Shown here: positions 1-5,576 of the stretch, one piece after another
Position numbering within the stretch: the first letter of the stretch is position 1
Layout: every line of letters begins with the position of its first letter
Assembly: GCA_000715855.1 (NCBI GenBank)
Contig: KL571196.1
Coordinates: 19,209-26,443, forward strand
Length of the DNA stretch: 7,235 nt
Direction: 5' to 3'
From: Actinoplanes liguriensis
GTDB taxonomy: Bacteria > Actinomycetota > Actinomycetes > Mycobacteriales > Micromonosporaceae
Made by a program: the position numbers and the translations under genes
The notes under the pieces: model-generated
The model's input: only the letters and a program-made list of their open reading frames with translations
What the model was told of the DNA's origin: nothing
Databases searched by the model: none

Positions 1-347
1 CGGCGGGCGCCGCCCTCCGGCCCGTCGGCCGTGGGCCGTCGGGGCGCGCTGCGCGGCGGCGGGGGTGGTGGCTCCTCCTCCGGGCCGTCCGAGCGGGTGC
101 CGGGCGGTGGCGGGGGCGGGAACTCCTCGGCCGGGCGGCGCGCGCCGGTCGAGGCCCGGCGGGACTTGCCGGCCTTCTGCTTCTGCGCGTGCGCCAGGAT
201 GTCCTTCTGGAACTGGGCGGCCTGGATCTTGCTGGCGATCTTGGTGCGGGTGGAGGCGGCCTCCATGTCCTGCTGTTTCAGCGCCGCGATCGAGGCGTCG
301 ATCCGAGACAGCTGCTCGCCGTAGTCAGGCTCCTCAGCCTTCGCCAC
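1..347 (-). CDS. Partial hypothetical protein: N-terminal helical/coiled-coil segment plus proline-rich tail
   Basis: This is the first 115 codons of a leftward gene that runs off the window edge. The start is GTG (complement of 345-347), preceded by a strong ribosome binding site, GGAGGA, a few bases upstream (about 351-357). Residues about 8-60 are rich in A, Q, K, E and I with regular hydrophobic spacing (for example SRIDASIAALKQQDMEA), consistent with an amphipathic helix or coiled coil. From about residue 60 the protein becomes basic and then strongly proline-rich. Two similar blocks each carry acidic residues followed by six prolines (EEFPPPPPP near 74-82 and EEEPPPPPP near 90-98), and the last residues are rich in R, P and G. 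I recognise no catalytic domain and no signal peptide, so it is probably cytoplasmic. The real C-terminus is outside the window. The strong RBS, the helical N-terminus and the lack of stops make the gene real; its function is unknown. Confidence 0.75.
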   Translation of the reverse strand, partial: MAKAEEPDYGEQLSRIDASIAALKQQDMEAASTRTKIASKIQAAQFQKDILAHAQKQKAGKSRRASTGARRPAEEFPPPPPPGTRSDGPEEEPPPPPPRSAPRRPTADGPEGGAR

Positions 348-601
348 CGATCCTCCTCGCCAGCGTGCCGCTCCGTAGTTAGAGCATGCCGGTACGCCAC
401 ACCATTAGAACAGTCTCAACCGGGTGGAGATCTGTTGAAACGGCCCCGAACCCGGCAGTGACCTCGCTTGCCCGTCAACGGTGGCGATATTCGGCACAGT
501 CGAGTTCCATTGCCCGGCGTACGCTACGCGCCAGTAACATTGCGGACGGGACCGTTGAGGCCGCGCTTCGCCGTGCGGCCGAGTGGGAAGGGCAAGGGGA
601 C
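348..601. promoter_or_regulatory. Divergent intergenic region upstream of the proline-rich gene and fadE25
   Basis: This 254-bp spacer separates two divergent genes and must carry both promoters. For the rightward gene a weak candidate is TTGCCC (510-515) with TAACAT (535-540). The spacing of 19 is longer than ideal. Between the two boxes is a small perfect inverted repeat, GCGTA-CGC-TACGC (517-529), which could be an operator. For the leftward gene no box pair stands out; the stretch around 395-420 is locally AT-richer. The acyl-CoA dehydrogenase frame is open back to 386, but this stretch does not look like protein from that family, so I treat it as non-coding. The promoter assignments are guesses. 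Confidence 0.35.
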
Positions 602-1756
602 ATGTCTGATTTCGACGTCTACCGGCTGCCGGAGGATCACGAAACCATCCGCGCCGCCGTGCGCGAGGTCTGTGACGCCCGGGTGGCTCCGAACGCGGCC
701 GAGGCCGACGAGACCGGGGAGTTCCCGAAAGCGTCGTACGACGCCTTGCGGTCCTCCGACTTCCACGCCCCGCACATCCCGGTGGAGTACGGGGGCGCCG
801 GCGCCGACGCGCTCGCCACCGCGATCGTGATCGAGGAAGTGGCCCGGGCCTGCGCCGCGTCGTCGCTGATCCCGGCGGTGAACAAGCTCGGCTCGCTGCC
901 GCTGATCCTGTCGGCGTCCGAAGATCTCAAGCGTCGCTATCTGACGAAGGTGGCCGCGGGCGAAGGAATGTTCTCCTACTGCCTGTCCGAGCCCGAAGCC
1001 GGCTCCGACGCCGCGTCGATGACCACCCGCGCCGTCCGTGACGGCGACTCCTGGGTGCTCAACGGCGTCAAGCGGTGGATCACCAACGCCGGCGTCTCGG
1101 AGTTCTACACGGTCTTCGCGGTCACCGACCCGTCCGCGCGGTCGCGGGGCATCTCGGCGTTCGTCGTCGAGAAGTCCGACCCGGGCGTCAGCTTCGGCGC
1201 GCCGGAGAAGAAGCTGGGCATCAAGGGCTCGCCGACCCGCGAGGTCTACTTCGACAACGTACGGATCCCGGCGGACCGGATGATCGGCGACGAGGGCACC
1301 GGCTTCGCGACCGCGATGAAGACGCTCGACCACACCCGGGTCACGATCGCGGCGCAGGCCATCGGCATCGCCCAGGGCGCGCTGGACTTCGCGCTCGGCT
1401 ACGCCAAGGAGCGCAAGCAGTTCGGCAAGTCGATCGCCGAGTTCCAGGGCCTGCAGTTCATGCTCGCCGACATGGGCATGAAGCTCGAGGCGGCGCGGCA
1501 GCTCACGTACACCGCGGCCGGCAAGAGCGAGCGCGGCGACGCCGACCTGACCTACTTCGGCGCGGCGGCCAAGTGCTTCGCCTCGGACGTGGCCATGGAG
1601 ATCACCACCGACGCGGTGCAGATCCTCGGTGGATACGGCTACACGCGCGACTACCCGGTCGAGCGCATGATGCGCGACGCCAAGATCACCCAGATCTACG
1701 AGGGCACCAACCAGGTCCAGCGAATCGTGATGGCGCGGCAGCTCCTGAAGGGCTAA
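602..1756 (+). CDS. fadE25: Acyl-CoA dehydrogenase, FadE25 type
   Basis: This 384-aa flavoprotein should carry out the FAD-dependent alpha,beta-dehydrogenation of an acyl-CoA in the cytoplasm, passing electrons to electron-transfer flavoprotein. The domain order is classical: an N-terminal helical domain (about 8-120), a middle beta domain with the FAD-contact motifs LSEPEAGSD (128-136) and WITNAG (159-164), and a C-terminal helical domain with RKQFGK (271-276), GGYGYT (343-348) and the catalytic glutamate E367 in YEGTNQ. The length is normal for the family. From memory the sequence closely follows mycobacterial FadE25 from the FDVYRLPEDHE start to the C-terminus. That supports the ATG at 602, which has AAGGGG just upstream, rather than the in-frame start at 386. 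FadE25 orthologues often lie near purE/purK in actinomycetes; those genes are not in this window. The chain-length preference cannot be told from the sequence (short to medium or branched acyl-CoA is plausible). A hairpin terminator follows. Confidence 0.93.
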   Translation: MSDFDVYRLPEDHETIRAAVREVCDARVAPNAAEADETGEFPKASYDALRSSDFHAPHIPVEYGGAGADALATAIVIEEVARACAASSLIPAVNKLGSLPLILSASEDLKRRYLTKVAAGEGMFSYCLSEPEAGSDAASMTTRAVRDGDSWVLNGVKRWITNAGVSEFYTVFAVTDPSARSRGISAFVVEKSDPGVSFGAPEKKLGIKGSPTREVYFDNVRIPADRMIGDEGTGFATAMKTLDHTRVTIAAQAIGIAQGALDFALGYAKERKQFGKSIAEFQGLQFMLADMGMKLEAARQLTYTAAGKSERGDADLTYFGAAAKCFASDVAMEITTDAVQILGGYGYTRDYPVERMMRDAKITQIYEGTNQVQRIVMARQLLKG

Positions 1757-1783
1757 AAAGAGCCATATTTGCAGCTCAGAAGT

Positions 1784-1809
1784 GTGGCCGGGCATTCGTG
1801 CCCGGCCAC
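1784..1809 (+). terminator. Strong stem-loop terminator after fadE25
   Basis: This is a perfect 11-bp stem, GTGGCCGGGCA / TGCCCGGCCAC, closed by a TTCG tetraloop (1795-1798), starting 27 bases after the stop codon. The bases after it (TTCCGTTT) are only moderately T-rich, as is common in actinomycete terminators. The stem is symmetric, so it could also stop transcripts arriving from the convergent tetR gene on the other strand. Confidence 0.8.
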
Positions 1810-1849
1810 TTCCGTTTGGGGAAACCCTGGGCAACTCGGTGTCACCGCG

Positions 1850-1881
1850 GGTCGGTGATCAATGACAGGCCGACCTTGATC
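1850..1881. repeat. Two interleaved 6-bp inverted repeats
   Basis: GGTCGG (1850-1855) pairs with CCGACC (1870-1875), and GATCAA (1857-1862) pairs with TTGATC (1876-1881). The arms are in the order left1, left2, right1, right2, so the two stems cross each other as in a pseudoknot. They lie in the 209-bp spacer between the convergent fadE25 and tetR genes. With no bases between right1 and right2, a real pseudoknot would be strained. The repeats may be coincidence or a protein-binding site. Near the tetR end the same spacer also holds a direct repeat of ACCGCGGA (1921-1928 and 1936-1943). Confidence 0.35.
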
Positions 1882-1965
1882 GGGCGGCGACAGAGGGCGT
1901 TGCGGTGAGTCGCCCTACCAACCGCGGATATCACCACCGCGGACCAAGCCAGGAGGGCGCGCTGG

Positions 1966-2634
1966 TCAACTCGTCGCCGTCTTTTCGTCGGGAACCGCGA
2001 GGCCGGCGGCGGTGGCGGTGATCATGCGCTGCAGCGTGGGCCGGAACGGGGGAAAGGCTCGTGCGATGTCGGGCTCTTGGGCGTAAAGCTCACGTAGCGC
2101 GGCGGGCGGCCGGGTCAGCGGGAATAGTTTGGTGACGAAGGCACTGGCGGCCATCACCAGCGCCGCGCCGTCGGCGCTGGTCAACGGCGGGCAAGCTACG
2201 GAGATGGCCTGGCCGACCTGGAAGTAGGTCTCGATGGCCCAGAGTTTGTGGAGCCGCAGAGCTGCTACCGAGACGTTGTGCTCGAACAGTATCTCGACAT
2301 GGGTGGTCAGGTCGCAGTAGAACGGCCGGTCGGCGAAGGCTCCACCAAGGGCCGCTCCTGTACCGCGCGGGCCTGCGGCTTGATGAAGCGCGGCGACCGC
2401 CGCGTCGCGCCACTGGCCGCCTTCGAGCCTCGTGAGATGGAGGTAGATCTCCTCACGGGTGCCGAAGTACCGCAGGACGTTGGACTTGGCCATGCCGACC
2501 TCGGTGGCGATGTCGCCGAGGCTGACGCGGGCCACACCACGGTCCTTCGCGAGTTCGGTGGCGGCCGCGAGGATGGCCTCGCGCCGCTCATCCTTCTGCT
2601 CCGGGCGCCTGGCCCGTTGATACGACCTTTCCAT
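1966..2634 (-). CDS. TetR/AcrR-family transcriptional repressor
   Basis: This 222-aa protein has a typical TetR N-terminal DNA-binding domain. A basic leader (about 1-17) is followed by helix 1 (REAILAAATELAKDRG, 18-33), then the helix-turn-helix (VSLGDIATEVGMAKSNVLRYF, about 37-57) and the linker TREEIYLHL. The remaining 160 residues form the all-helical ligand-binding and dimerisation domain, with DRPFYCDLTTHVEILFEHN (102-120) as its clearest segment. The start is ATG at 2634 with GGGG a few bases upstream. The gene is divergent from the NTF2-like gene. The perfect palindrome at 2657-2683 in their spacer is the obvious operator, so the protein probably represses both itself and its neighbour until a small ligand binds. 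The ligand is unknown. The family call is firm; autoregulation is an inference from position. Confidence 0.93.
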   Translation of the reverse strand: MERSYQRARRPEQKDERREAILAAATELAKDRGVARVSLGDIATEVGMAKSNVLRYFGTREEIYLHLTRLEGGQWRDAAVAALHQAAGPRGTGAALGGAFADRPFYCDLTTHVEILFEHNVSVAALRLHKLWAIETYFQVGQAISVACPPLTSADGAALVMAASAFVTKLFPLTRPPAALRELYAQEPDIARAFPPFRPTLQRMITATAAGLAVPDEKTATS

Positions 2635-2656
2635 GGCAGCCCCAGGCTAGCCGACC

Positions 2657-2683
2657 TAACAAGAGAACAGTGTTCTCTTGTTA
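2657..2683. promoter_or_regulatory. Perfect 27-bp palindromic operator of the TetR-family repressor
   Basis: Two exact 13-bp arms, TAACAAGAGAACA (2657-2669) and TGTTCTCTTGTTA (2671-2683), flank a single central G (2670). The AT-rich site stands out from its GC-rich surroundings. It lies 23 bp upstream of the tetR start codon and 70 bp upstream of the NTF2-like start. Its right arm contains the -35 of the rightward promoter. It also sits where the leftward tetR promoter should be; a weak leftward -10, TAGCCT, is at 2644-2649. Length, symmetry and position fit a TetR-dimer operator. Confidence 0.85.
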
Positions 2684-2706
2684 ATAAAACGGTGTTCCGC
2701 TACTTT
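2678..2706 (+). promoter_or_regulatory. Candidate promoter of the NTF2-like gene, overlapped by the operator
   Basis: The -35 candidate is TTGTTA (2678-2683) and the -10 candidate is TACTTT (2701-2706), separated by exactly 17 bases. The -35 box is the last six bases of the 27-bp palindrome, so a bound repressor would block polymerase directly. The -10 matches the consensus only partly. Confidence 0.55.
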
Positions 2707-2752
2707 GGCTGCGGATCGTCCGAACCCGACTGCGACCGGAGCGGCTCTACTC

Positions 2753-3226
2753 ATGCCCATCAGTTCCCCAGACCTTGGCCAGACCGTCGATGCCTTCGTG
2801 GCCTCCTTCAATGACCCCGATCTCGACCGGGTGATGTCGTTCTTCGCGGAGGACGCCCGATATCTGCCGGGCCGGGGCCCGGAACGGCGGGGGCTCGCCG
2901 CGATCCGGGCGGAGTTCGCGCCCCAGTTCGCGGGGCGTTACGGGTCGATGACCTTCGACGTCTACGACAAGATCATCGACGAGGAGCGCCGCCGGGCCAC
3001 CATCCGCTGGGCGTGCCGGTTGGATCTGACCGGTGCTCACGGACGCCGCGCGATGCCGGTGCTCCGCTGGTTCGCCGGTCTGCGTTACGGCGGGCGGGTG
3101 CAATGGCATGGTCTCGATGTCTTTCATTTCGATGACGCCGGCCGCATCACCGGCAAATACACCTATGCGACGTTCCGCCTGCCGCTGTGGGAGGCGGCTC
3201 GGACCACCGTCCCGGCCGTCTCGTGA
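2753..3226 (+). CDS. NTF2-like / SnoaL-like small domain protein
   Basis: This 157-aa protein fits the single-domain cone-shaped NTF2-like superfamily (SnoaL, ketosteroid isomerase and related proteins). It opens with a helical segment (TVDAFVASFN then LDRVMSFFAEDARYLPG, about 11-40), then a helix at AAIRAEFAPQFA (49-60), and then beta strands that form the sheet (about 66-140). It ends with the characteristic WHGLDVFHFDDAGRITGKYTY (118-138). Such proteins act as isomerases, cyclases, hydrolases or ligand binders on small hydrophobic compounds; the reaction here cannot be named. I chose ATG 2753, with GGAG (2738-2741) upstream, because the earlier in-frame TTG at 2678 lies inside the operator and promoter. 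The divergent tetR and shared operator suggest it is induced by the repressor's ligand, possibly the compound it acts on (inference). No signal peptide is seen. Confidence 0.85.
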   Translation: MPISSPDLGQTVDAFVASFNDPDLDRVMSFFAEDARYLPGRGPERRGLAAIRAEFAPQFAGRYGSMTFDVYDKIIDEERRRATIRWACRLDLTGAHGRRAMPVLRWFAGLRYGGRVQWHGLDVFHFDDAGRITGKYTYATFRLPLWEAARTTVPAVS

Positions 3227-3237
3227 TGGCGGGTCAG

Positions 3238-3264
3238 CGACTTCCTGCGCCGGCCCGGGAGTCG
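3238..3264 (+). terminator. Possible stem-loop terminator after the NTF2-like gene
   Basis: CGACTTCC (3238-3245) and GGGAGTCG (3257-3264) form an 8-bp stem with one G-T pair and an 11-base GC-rich loop, 11 bases after the stop codon. There is no clear T tract. A second GC hairpin (CCCGGC-TGC-GCCGGG, 3292-3306) lies further on. A 5-bp stem, TCCGT/ACGGA (3345-3359), overlaps the stop codon of the convergent TPR frame. Confidence 0.4.
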
Positions 3265-3352
3265 GATTGTCGGACCACCGCCGCCGGACGCCCCGGCTGC
3301 GCCGGGCCGAAGTCGCCGAGCTTGTCTCCGAGAACTCGTCGATGTCCGTAAT

Positions 3353-4930
3353 TCACGGATGCGTGCTCCGGTTCGACAGAAGCTGAAGGTCCAGGTCGGC
3401 GGCTTCGGCGCGGCACTCGGCAGCGGTCGTCGGGTCGCCGAGGTTGTCGTAGGCGGTCGCGATGTCCACCAGGATCTTGGCGTGTTCAGCTCCTGGGGCG
3501 AGTGCGGTTGCGGCACGGCTGCGCGCGACCTGCAGCCGTTGGGCGGCTTGTCCCGGATCCCCGAGGTCGACGTGCAGGGCGGCCTCGTCGAGCAGGACGC
3601 GGATCTCGTCGCTGACCAGCGAGAGCGCACGGGTCAGTTCGGCGGCGTGCGCCAGCGCGAGCAGCGCGGCGTGGGGATCGGCGTCGGCGCGTTCGTTCGC
3701 GGCTATCGCCCGCCATGCCGTCAGCTGCTGAGGTCGAAGCAGCCGGCCGTCGATGCGGTTGAGGGCGTGCCGGAGCTGATCGGTGGCGGCCCTGGTGCGG
3801 CCGAGCGGGATGACGGCGTCGTTGTAGGTCAGAGTGGCTCGCAGCACGTTGCCGGGTTCGTCCTGCTCGTCGAAGTAGCGCAGCGCGGCACTGGCTTCGC
3901 GTTCGGCTTCGGCATGACGGGCCAGGGCGGCGAGGATCCGGGCGAGGTGCATCGACAGCAGGGTGTCGGCTCGCGGACGGTCTCCGGCCGGGAAGGCGTC
4001 CGAGCGGATGACCGACCGGGCGCCGAGCAGGAGAGTCAACGCCTCTTCGAGGTCCCCGCGCTGGCCGGCGACGATGCCCTGCCACTCCAGGCCGCTCGCG
4101 ACTGTGATCAGATCGCCAGTGGCCCGAGCCAGCTCGACGGATCGGCGGAACACCGCGACGGCGGCGTCGAAGCTGCCGTCCGCCTCGTATGCCGTACCCA
4201 GTTCCTTGAAGACCCGCGCGGCGAGGACCGGATCACCGAGGCTCTCGACGGCCGTGGCCGCGTGCTCCATGACCTCGACCAGGTCGGCTGTCCGGCCGGT
4301 CTCGTAACCCCACTGCTTGACCGCAAGCGCCAGCTGAACACATTCGGTGAACAGGCCGTGGCGGATCGCGGCGAATACGGCGGCCTTGATGTTGTCGTAC
4401 TCCCGGTCGAACTCGTCGACAGCGCGTCCGCGCTCGGCCGGCGGGAAAGTGGGCGTGACCACGGCGAACACCTCGCCGAACCAGGGACGCTTGGGCCACA
4501 GCGCCAAGGCAAGGCCGGCCGTCCACCGCAGTCGTTCGGTGACCATCGCCCGGATCGCTGCGGTTCGCGCCGGGTGCAGGAGCTCGTTCTCGGCCCGGCT
4601 TTCCAGGAACCAGGCGACGAGAGGCCGGAATCGGTATCCGCCGTCCGGGGTCGGTTGCAGCAGGGCAGCCCGTACCAGATCACCGAGGATCGCGCCGGTC
4701 TCGTCCGGGGTGGCGGCGAGCATAGGGGCGGCGATACGCGATCGGATGGTCGGGCCCTGATGCAGGGACAGGGTGAGGGCCGCTCGCGCGATGTCGGGTT
4801 CGAGTGAACGCAGCGCGAAGCTGATCGGGGTGAACAGCGGCGAGGTCTGGTTGCCGCGCCGGAGCAGGCTGAGGCCCGATTCCAGGGCGGCGGTGAGCTC
4901 GGCGAGCCGGCGAAGAGACAGGGTCGGCAC
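3353..4930 (-). CDS. C-terminal fragment: winged-helix-like and TPR half of the STAND protein
   Basis: This frame encodes up to 525 aa, counted from a GTG at 4930 that has only a weak AGG upstream. A TGA in the same frame lies just 5' of it. Residues about 5-60 correspond to the end of the ARC domain and the start of the winged helix (LSLRRLAELTAAL, then FTPISFALRSLEP). YRFRPLVAWFLESRAE (99-114) occupies the place of the usual (M/H)HDL segment, with RP replacing HD. EFDREYDNIKAAVFAAIRHG (173-192) is the typical linker before the superhelix. From about 235 to 514 there are around six TPR-like helical pairs, for example near 236-270, 276-309, 326-356, 404-434, 443-475 and 484-514. The TPR array should be the sensor or partner-binding part. 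It is open to its natural TGA end. Whether it is made as a separate protein is uncertain. Confidence 0.65.
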   Translation of the reverse strand: MPTLSLRRLAELTAALESGLSLLRRGNQTSPLFTPISFALRSLEPDIARAALTLSLHQGPTIRSRIAAPMLAATPDETGAILGDLVRAALLQPTPDGGYRFRPLVAWFLESRAENELLHPARTAAIRAMVTERLRWTAGLALALWPKRPWFGEVFAVVTPTFPPAERGRAVDEFDREYDNIKAAVFAAIRHGLFTECVQLALAVKQWGYETGRTADLVEVMEHAATAVESLGDPVLAARVFKELGTAYEADGSFDAAVAVFRRSVELARATGDLITVASGLEWQGIVAGQRGDLEEALTLLLGARSVIRSDAFPAGDRPRADTLLSMHLARILAALARHAEAEREASAALRYFDEQDEPGNVLRATLTYNDAVIPLGRTRAATDQLRHALNRIDGRLLRPQQLTAWRAIAANERADADPHAALLALAHAAELTRALSLVSDEIRVLLDEAALHVDLGDPGQAAQRLQVARSRAATALAPGAEHAKILVDIATAYDNLGDPTTAAECRAEAADLDLQLLSNRSTHP

Positions 4931-5501
4931 CGACCTGGCGGGTCAGTAATTCGGCGGAGTACGCCGGTTCGAGCCGCTCGGTGCGGAACGGTTCGAAGTC
5001 CTCGCCGGTGACGCCATGGTGGTCGGTGGCACTGGTGGCGATGACCACCGCTTTGGTCGAGTTCGGCAGCAGGTCTCGGATGTGGGCGGGCCCGCCTGCG
5101 TCGTCGAGGACGAGGATGACGCGTTTGCTGTCGGTCAGCGTGCGGAACAGTGCCGAGCGGCTGGCGGTGGTCTCCGGGAGGTCGTCGCGGGCGACACCGA
5201 GCTGACGCAGGAACATTCCGAGGACCTCGAACGCGTCCACGGCCTCGCGGGGCGAAGAGCCGCGGAGGTCCGCGTACAACTCGCCGTCGGTTCCCTGGTC
5301 GGCCAGCCGGTAGGCGACCGTGATCGCGAGGGCGGTCTTGCCGACTCCGGCCTCGCCGCTGAACCACAGGCGACAACTGCGTTCGGCCCGGGCGCATGCC
5401 GCGGCGCTTGCCAGGGCCGCGGTGACCTCCGGCTCGCGGTCGACCATCGATGGGCGCGGCGGCAGAGCATGGGGAACGTGGATTGTTGCCGAGGTGACCA
5501 T
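4680..5501 (-). CDS. N-terminal fragment: NB-ARC P-loop NTPase half of the STAND protein
   Basis: This frame encodes 273 aa, of which about the first 195 look like real protein. The start is ATG at 5501 with a strong GGAGG site four bases upstream (5506-5510). Visible motifs are the Walker A GEAGVGKT (49-56, K55), the Walker B RVILVLDD (127-134), and the strand KAVVIATSAT (150-159), where the arginine usual at the end of this motif is an alanine. ERLEPAYSAELLTRQVGAD (175-193) matches the end of the nucleotide-binding domain. After about residue 195 the composition switches to R, P, H and A-rich out-of-frame sequence until the stop at 4680. STAND NTPases act as signal-gated switches; their N-terminal effector or DNA-binding domain is absent here, since the P-loop domain begins almost at once. 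The fragment could still be translated, but it lacks the ARC region needed for switching. Confidence 0.6.
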   Translation of the reverse strand: MVTSATIHVPHALPPRPSMVDREPEVTAALASAAACARAERSCRLWFSGEAGVGKTALAITVAYRLADQGTDGELYADLRGSSPREAVDAFEVLGMFLRQLGVARDDLPETTASRSALFRTLTDSKRVILVLDDAGGPAHIRDLLPNSTKAVVIATSATDHHGVTGEDFEPFRTERLEPAYSAELLTRQVGADPVSSPARRAHRRPGIGPQPAPARQPDLAAVHPDQLRAAFTRTRHRASGPHPVPASGPDHPIAYRRPYARRHPGRDRRDPR

Positions 5502-5534
5502 CGATCCTCCACTTCGAACGCAGACCGCTGTTGC

Positions 5535-5563
5535 ACCCTACAAGCGGGGGTGAGGACCGTCGG
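5535..5563 (-). promoter_or_regulatory. Candidate promoter of the NB-ARC/TPR gene
   Basis: On the complementary strand, TAGGGT (5535-5540) is a good actinomycete -10. At a 17-base distance upstream lies CCGACG (5558-5563), which keeps only the GAC core of a -35. Transcription would start about 25 bases before the ATG at 5501, leaving room for the GGAGG site. Confidence 0.45.
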
Positions 5564-5569
5564 TACGGT
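5556..5569. repeat. Small inverted repeat in the divergent STAND/membrane-protein spacer
   Basis: ACCGT (5556-5560) and ACGGT (5565-5569) are exact inverted copies around CGGT. The repeat covers both the putative -35 of the leftward gene and the putative -10 of the rightward gene. A protein bound here could control both directions. The arms are short, so chance is possible. Confidence 0.35.
5564..5569 (+). promoter_or_regulatory. Candidate -10 of a leaderless transcript for the membrane protein
   Basis: TACGGT fits the actinobacterial -10 pattern TANNNT and ends seven bases before the ATG at 5577, which would place transcription start at or next to the A of the start codon. No properly spaced ribosome binding site is present (AGGTGA is nearly touching the ATG), which fits a leaderless mRNA. 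No convincing -35 is visible. Confidence 0.4.
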
Positions 5570-5576
5570 AGGTGAC

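Larger units (their letters stand above)
3353..5501 (-). pseudogene. Disrupted STAND-type NB-ARC/TPR protein gene
   Basis: Read together, two overlapping leftward frames form one AfsR-like NB-ARC plus TPR protein without an N-terminal DNA-binding domain. The N-terminal frame follows the family up to about residue 193 (ELLTRQVGAD). The C-terminal frame picks up the family pattern at PTLSLRRLAELTAAL. In related proteins about 30-35 residues, including the GLPL motif, normally lie between these points; here they are missing and the frame moves by +1. A deletion of roughly 100 bp with length equal to 2 modulo 3, near 4915-4934, would explain both. The two flanks are otherwise cleanly open, which suggests a recent event or an assembly fault. 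A single-base sequencing error would not remove the missing segment. An ordinary two-gene arrangement is unlikely because the 251-bp overlap reads as family sequence in only one frame. Confidence 0.65.

Noticed and set aside
386..601. N-terminal extension of 72 codons on FadE25
   Set aside because: It is rich in R, S, A and T and does not resemble the family. The ATG at 602 has a ribosome binding site and matches the usual family N-terminus.
524..1834. Long 436-codon open frame antisense to fadE25
   Set aside because: It mirrors the FadE25 gene in a high-GC sequence, its translation is R, G, V, D and L-rich with no family pattern, and the opposite strand has an unmistakable enzyme.
1921..1943. 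Direct repeat ACCGCGGA (two copies, 15 bp apart)
   Set aside because: Short and GC-rich, near the tetR stop codon, with only two copies; probably chance.
2663..2677. Possible LexA/SOS box because of the GAAC...GTTC core
   Set aside because: The GAAC-AGT-GTTC core has a 3-base spacer instead of the 4 bases expected for an actinobacterial SOS box, and the long flanking symmetry fits a TetR operator better.
2678..2752. TTG start at 2678 for the NTF2-like gene
   Set aside because: It lies inside the operator palindrome and the -35 box, upstream of the likely transcription start.
3359..4807. Long 482-codon rightward open frame inside the TPR gene
   Set aside because: It is an antisense shadow; the leftward frame has clear TPR periodicity and STAND family sequence.
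4108..5397. 429-codon leftward frame bridging both STAND fragments
   Set aside because: It is in the third frame, its translation is R, P, S and T-rich without motifs, and it matches neither the NB-ARC nor the TPR pattern.
5016..5576. Upstream extension of the membrane-protein frame
   Set aside because: It is antisense to the NB-ARC coding region, and its translation is G, V, R and D-rich shadow sequence.
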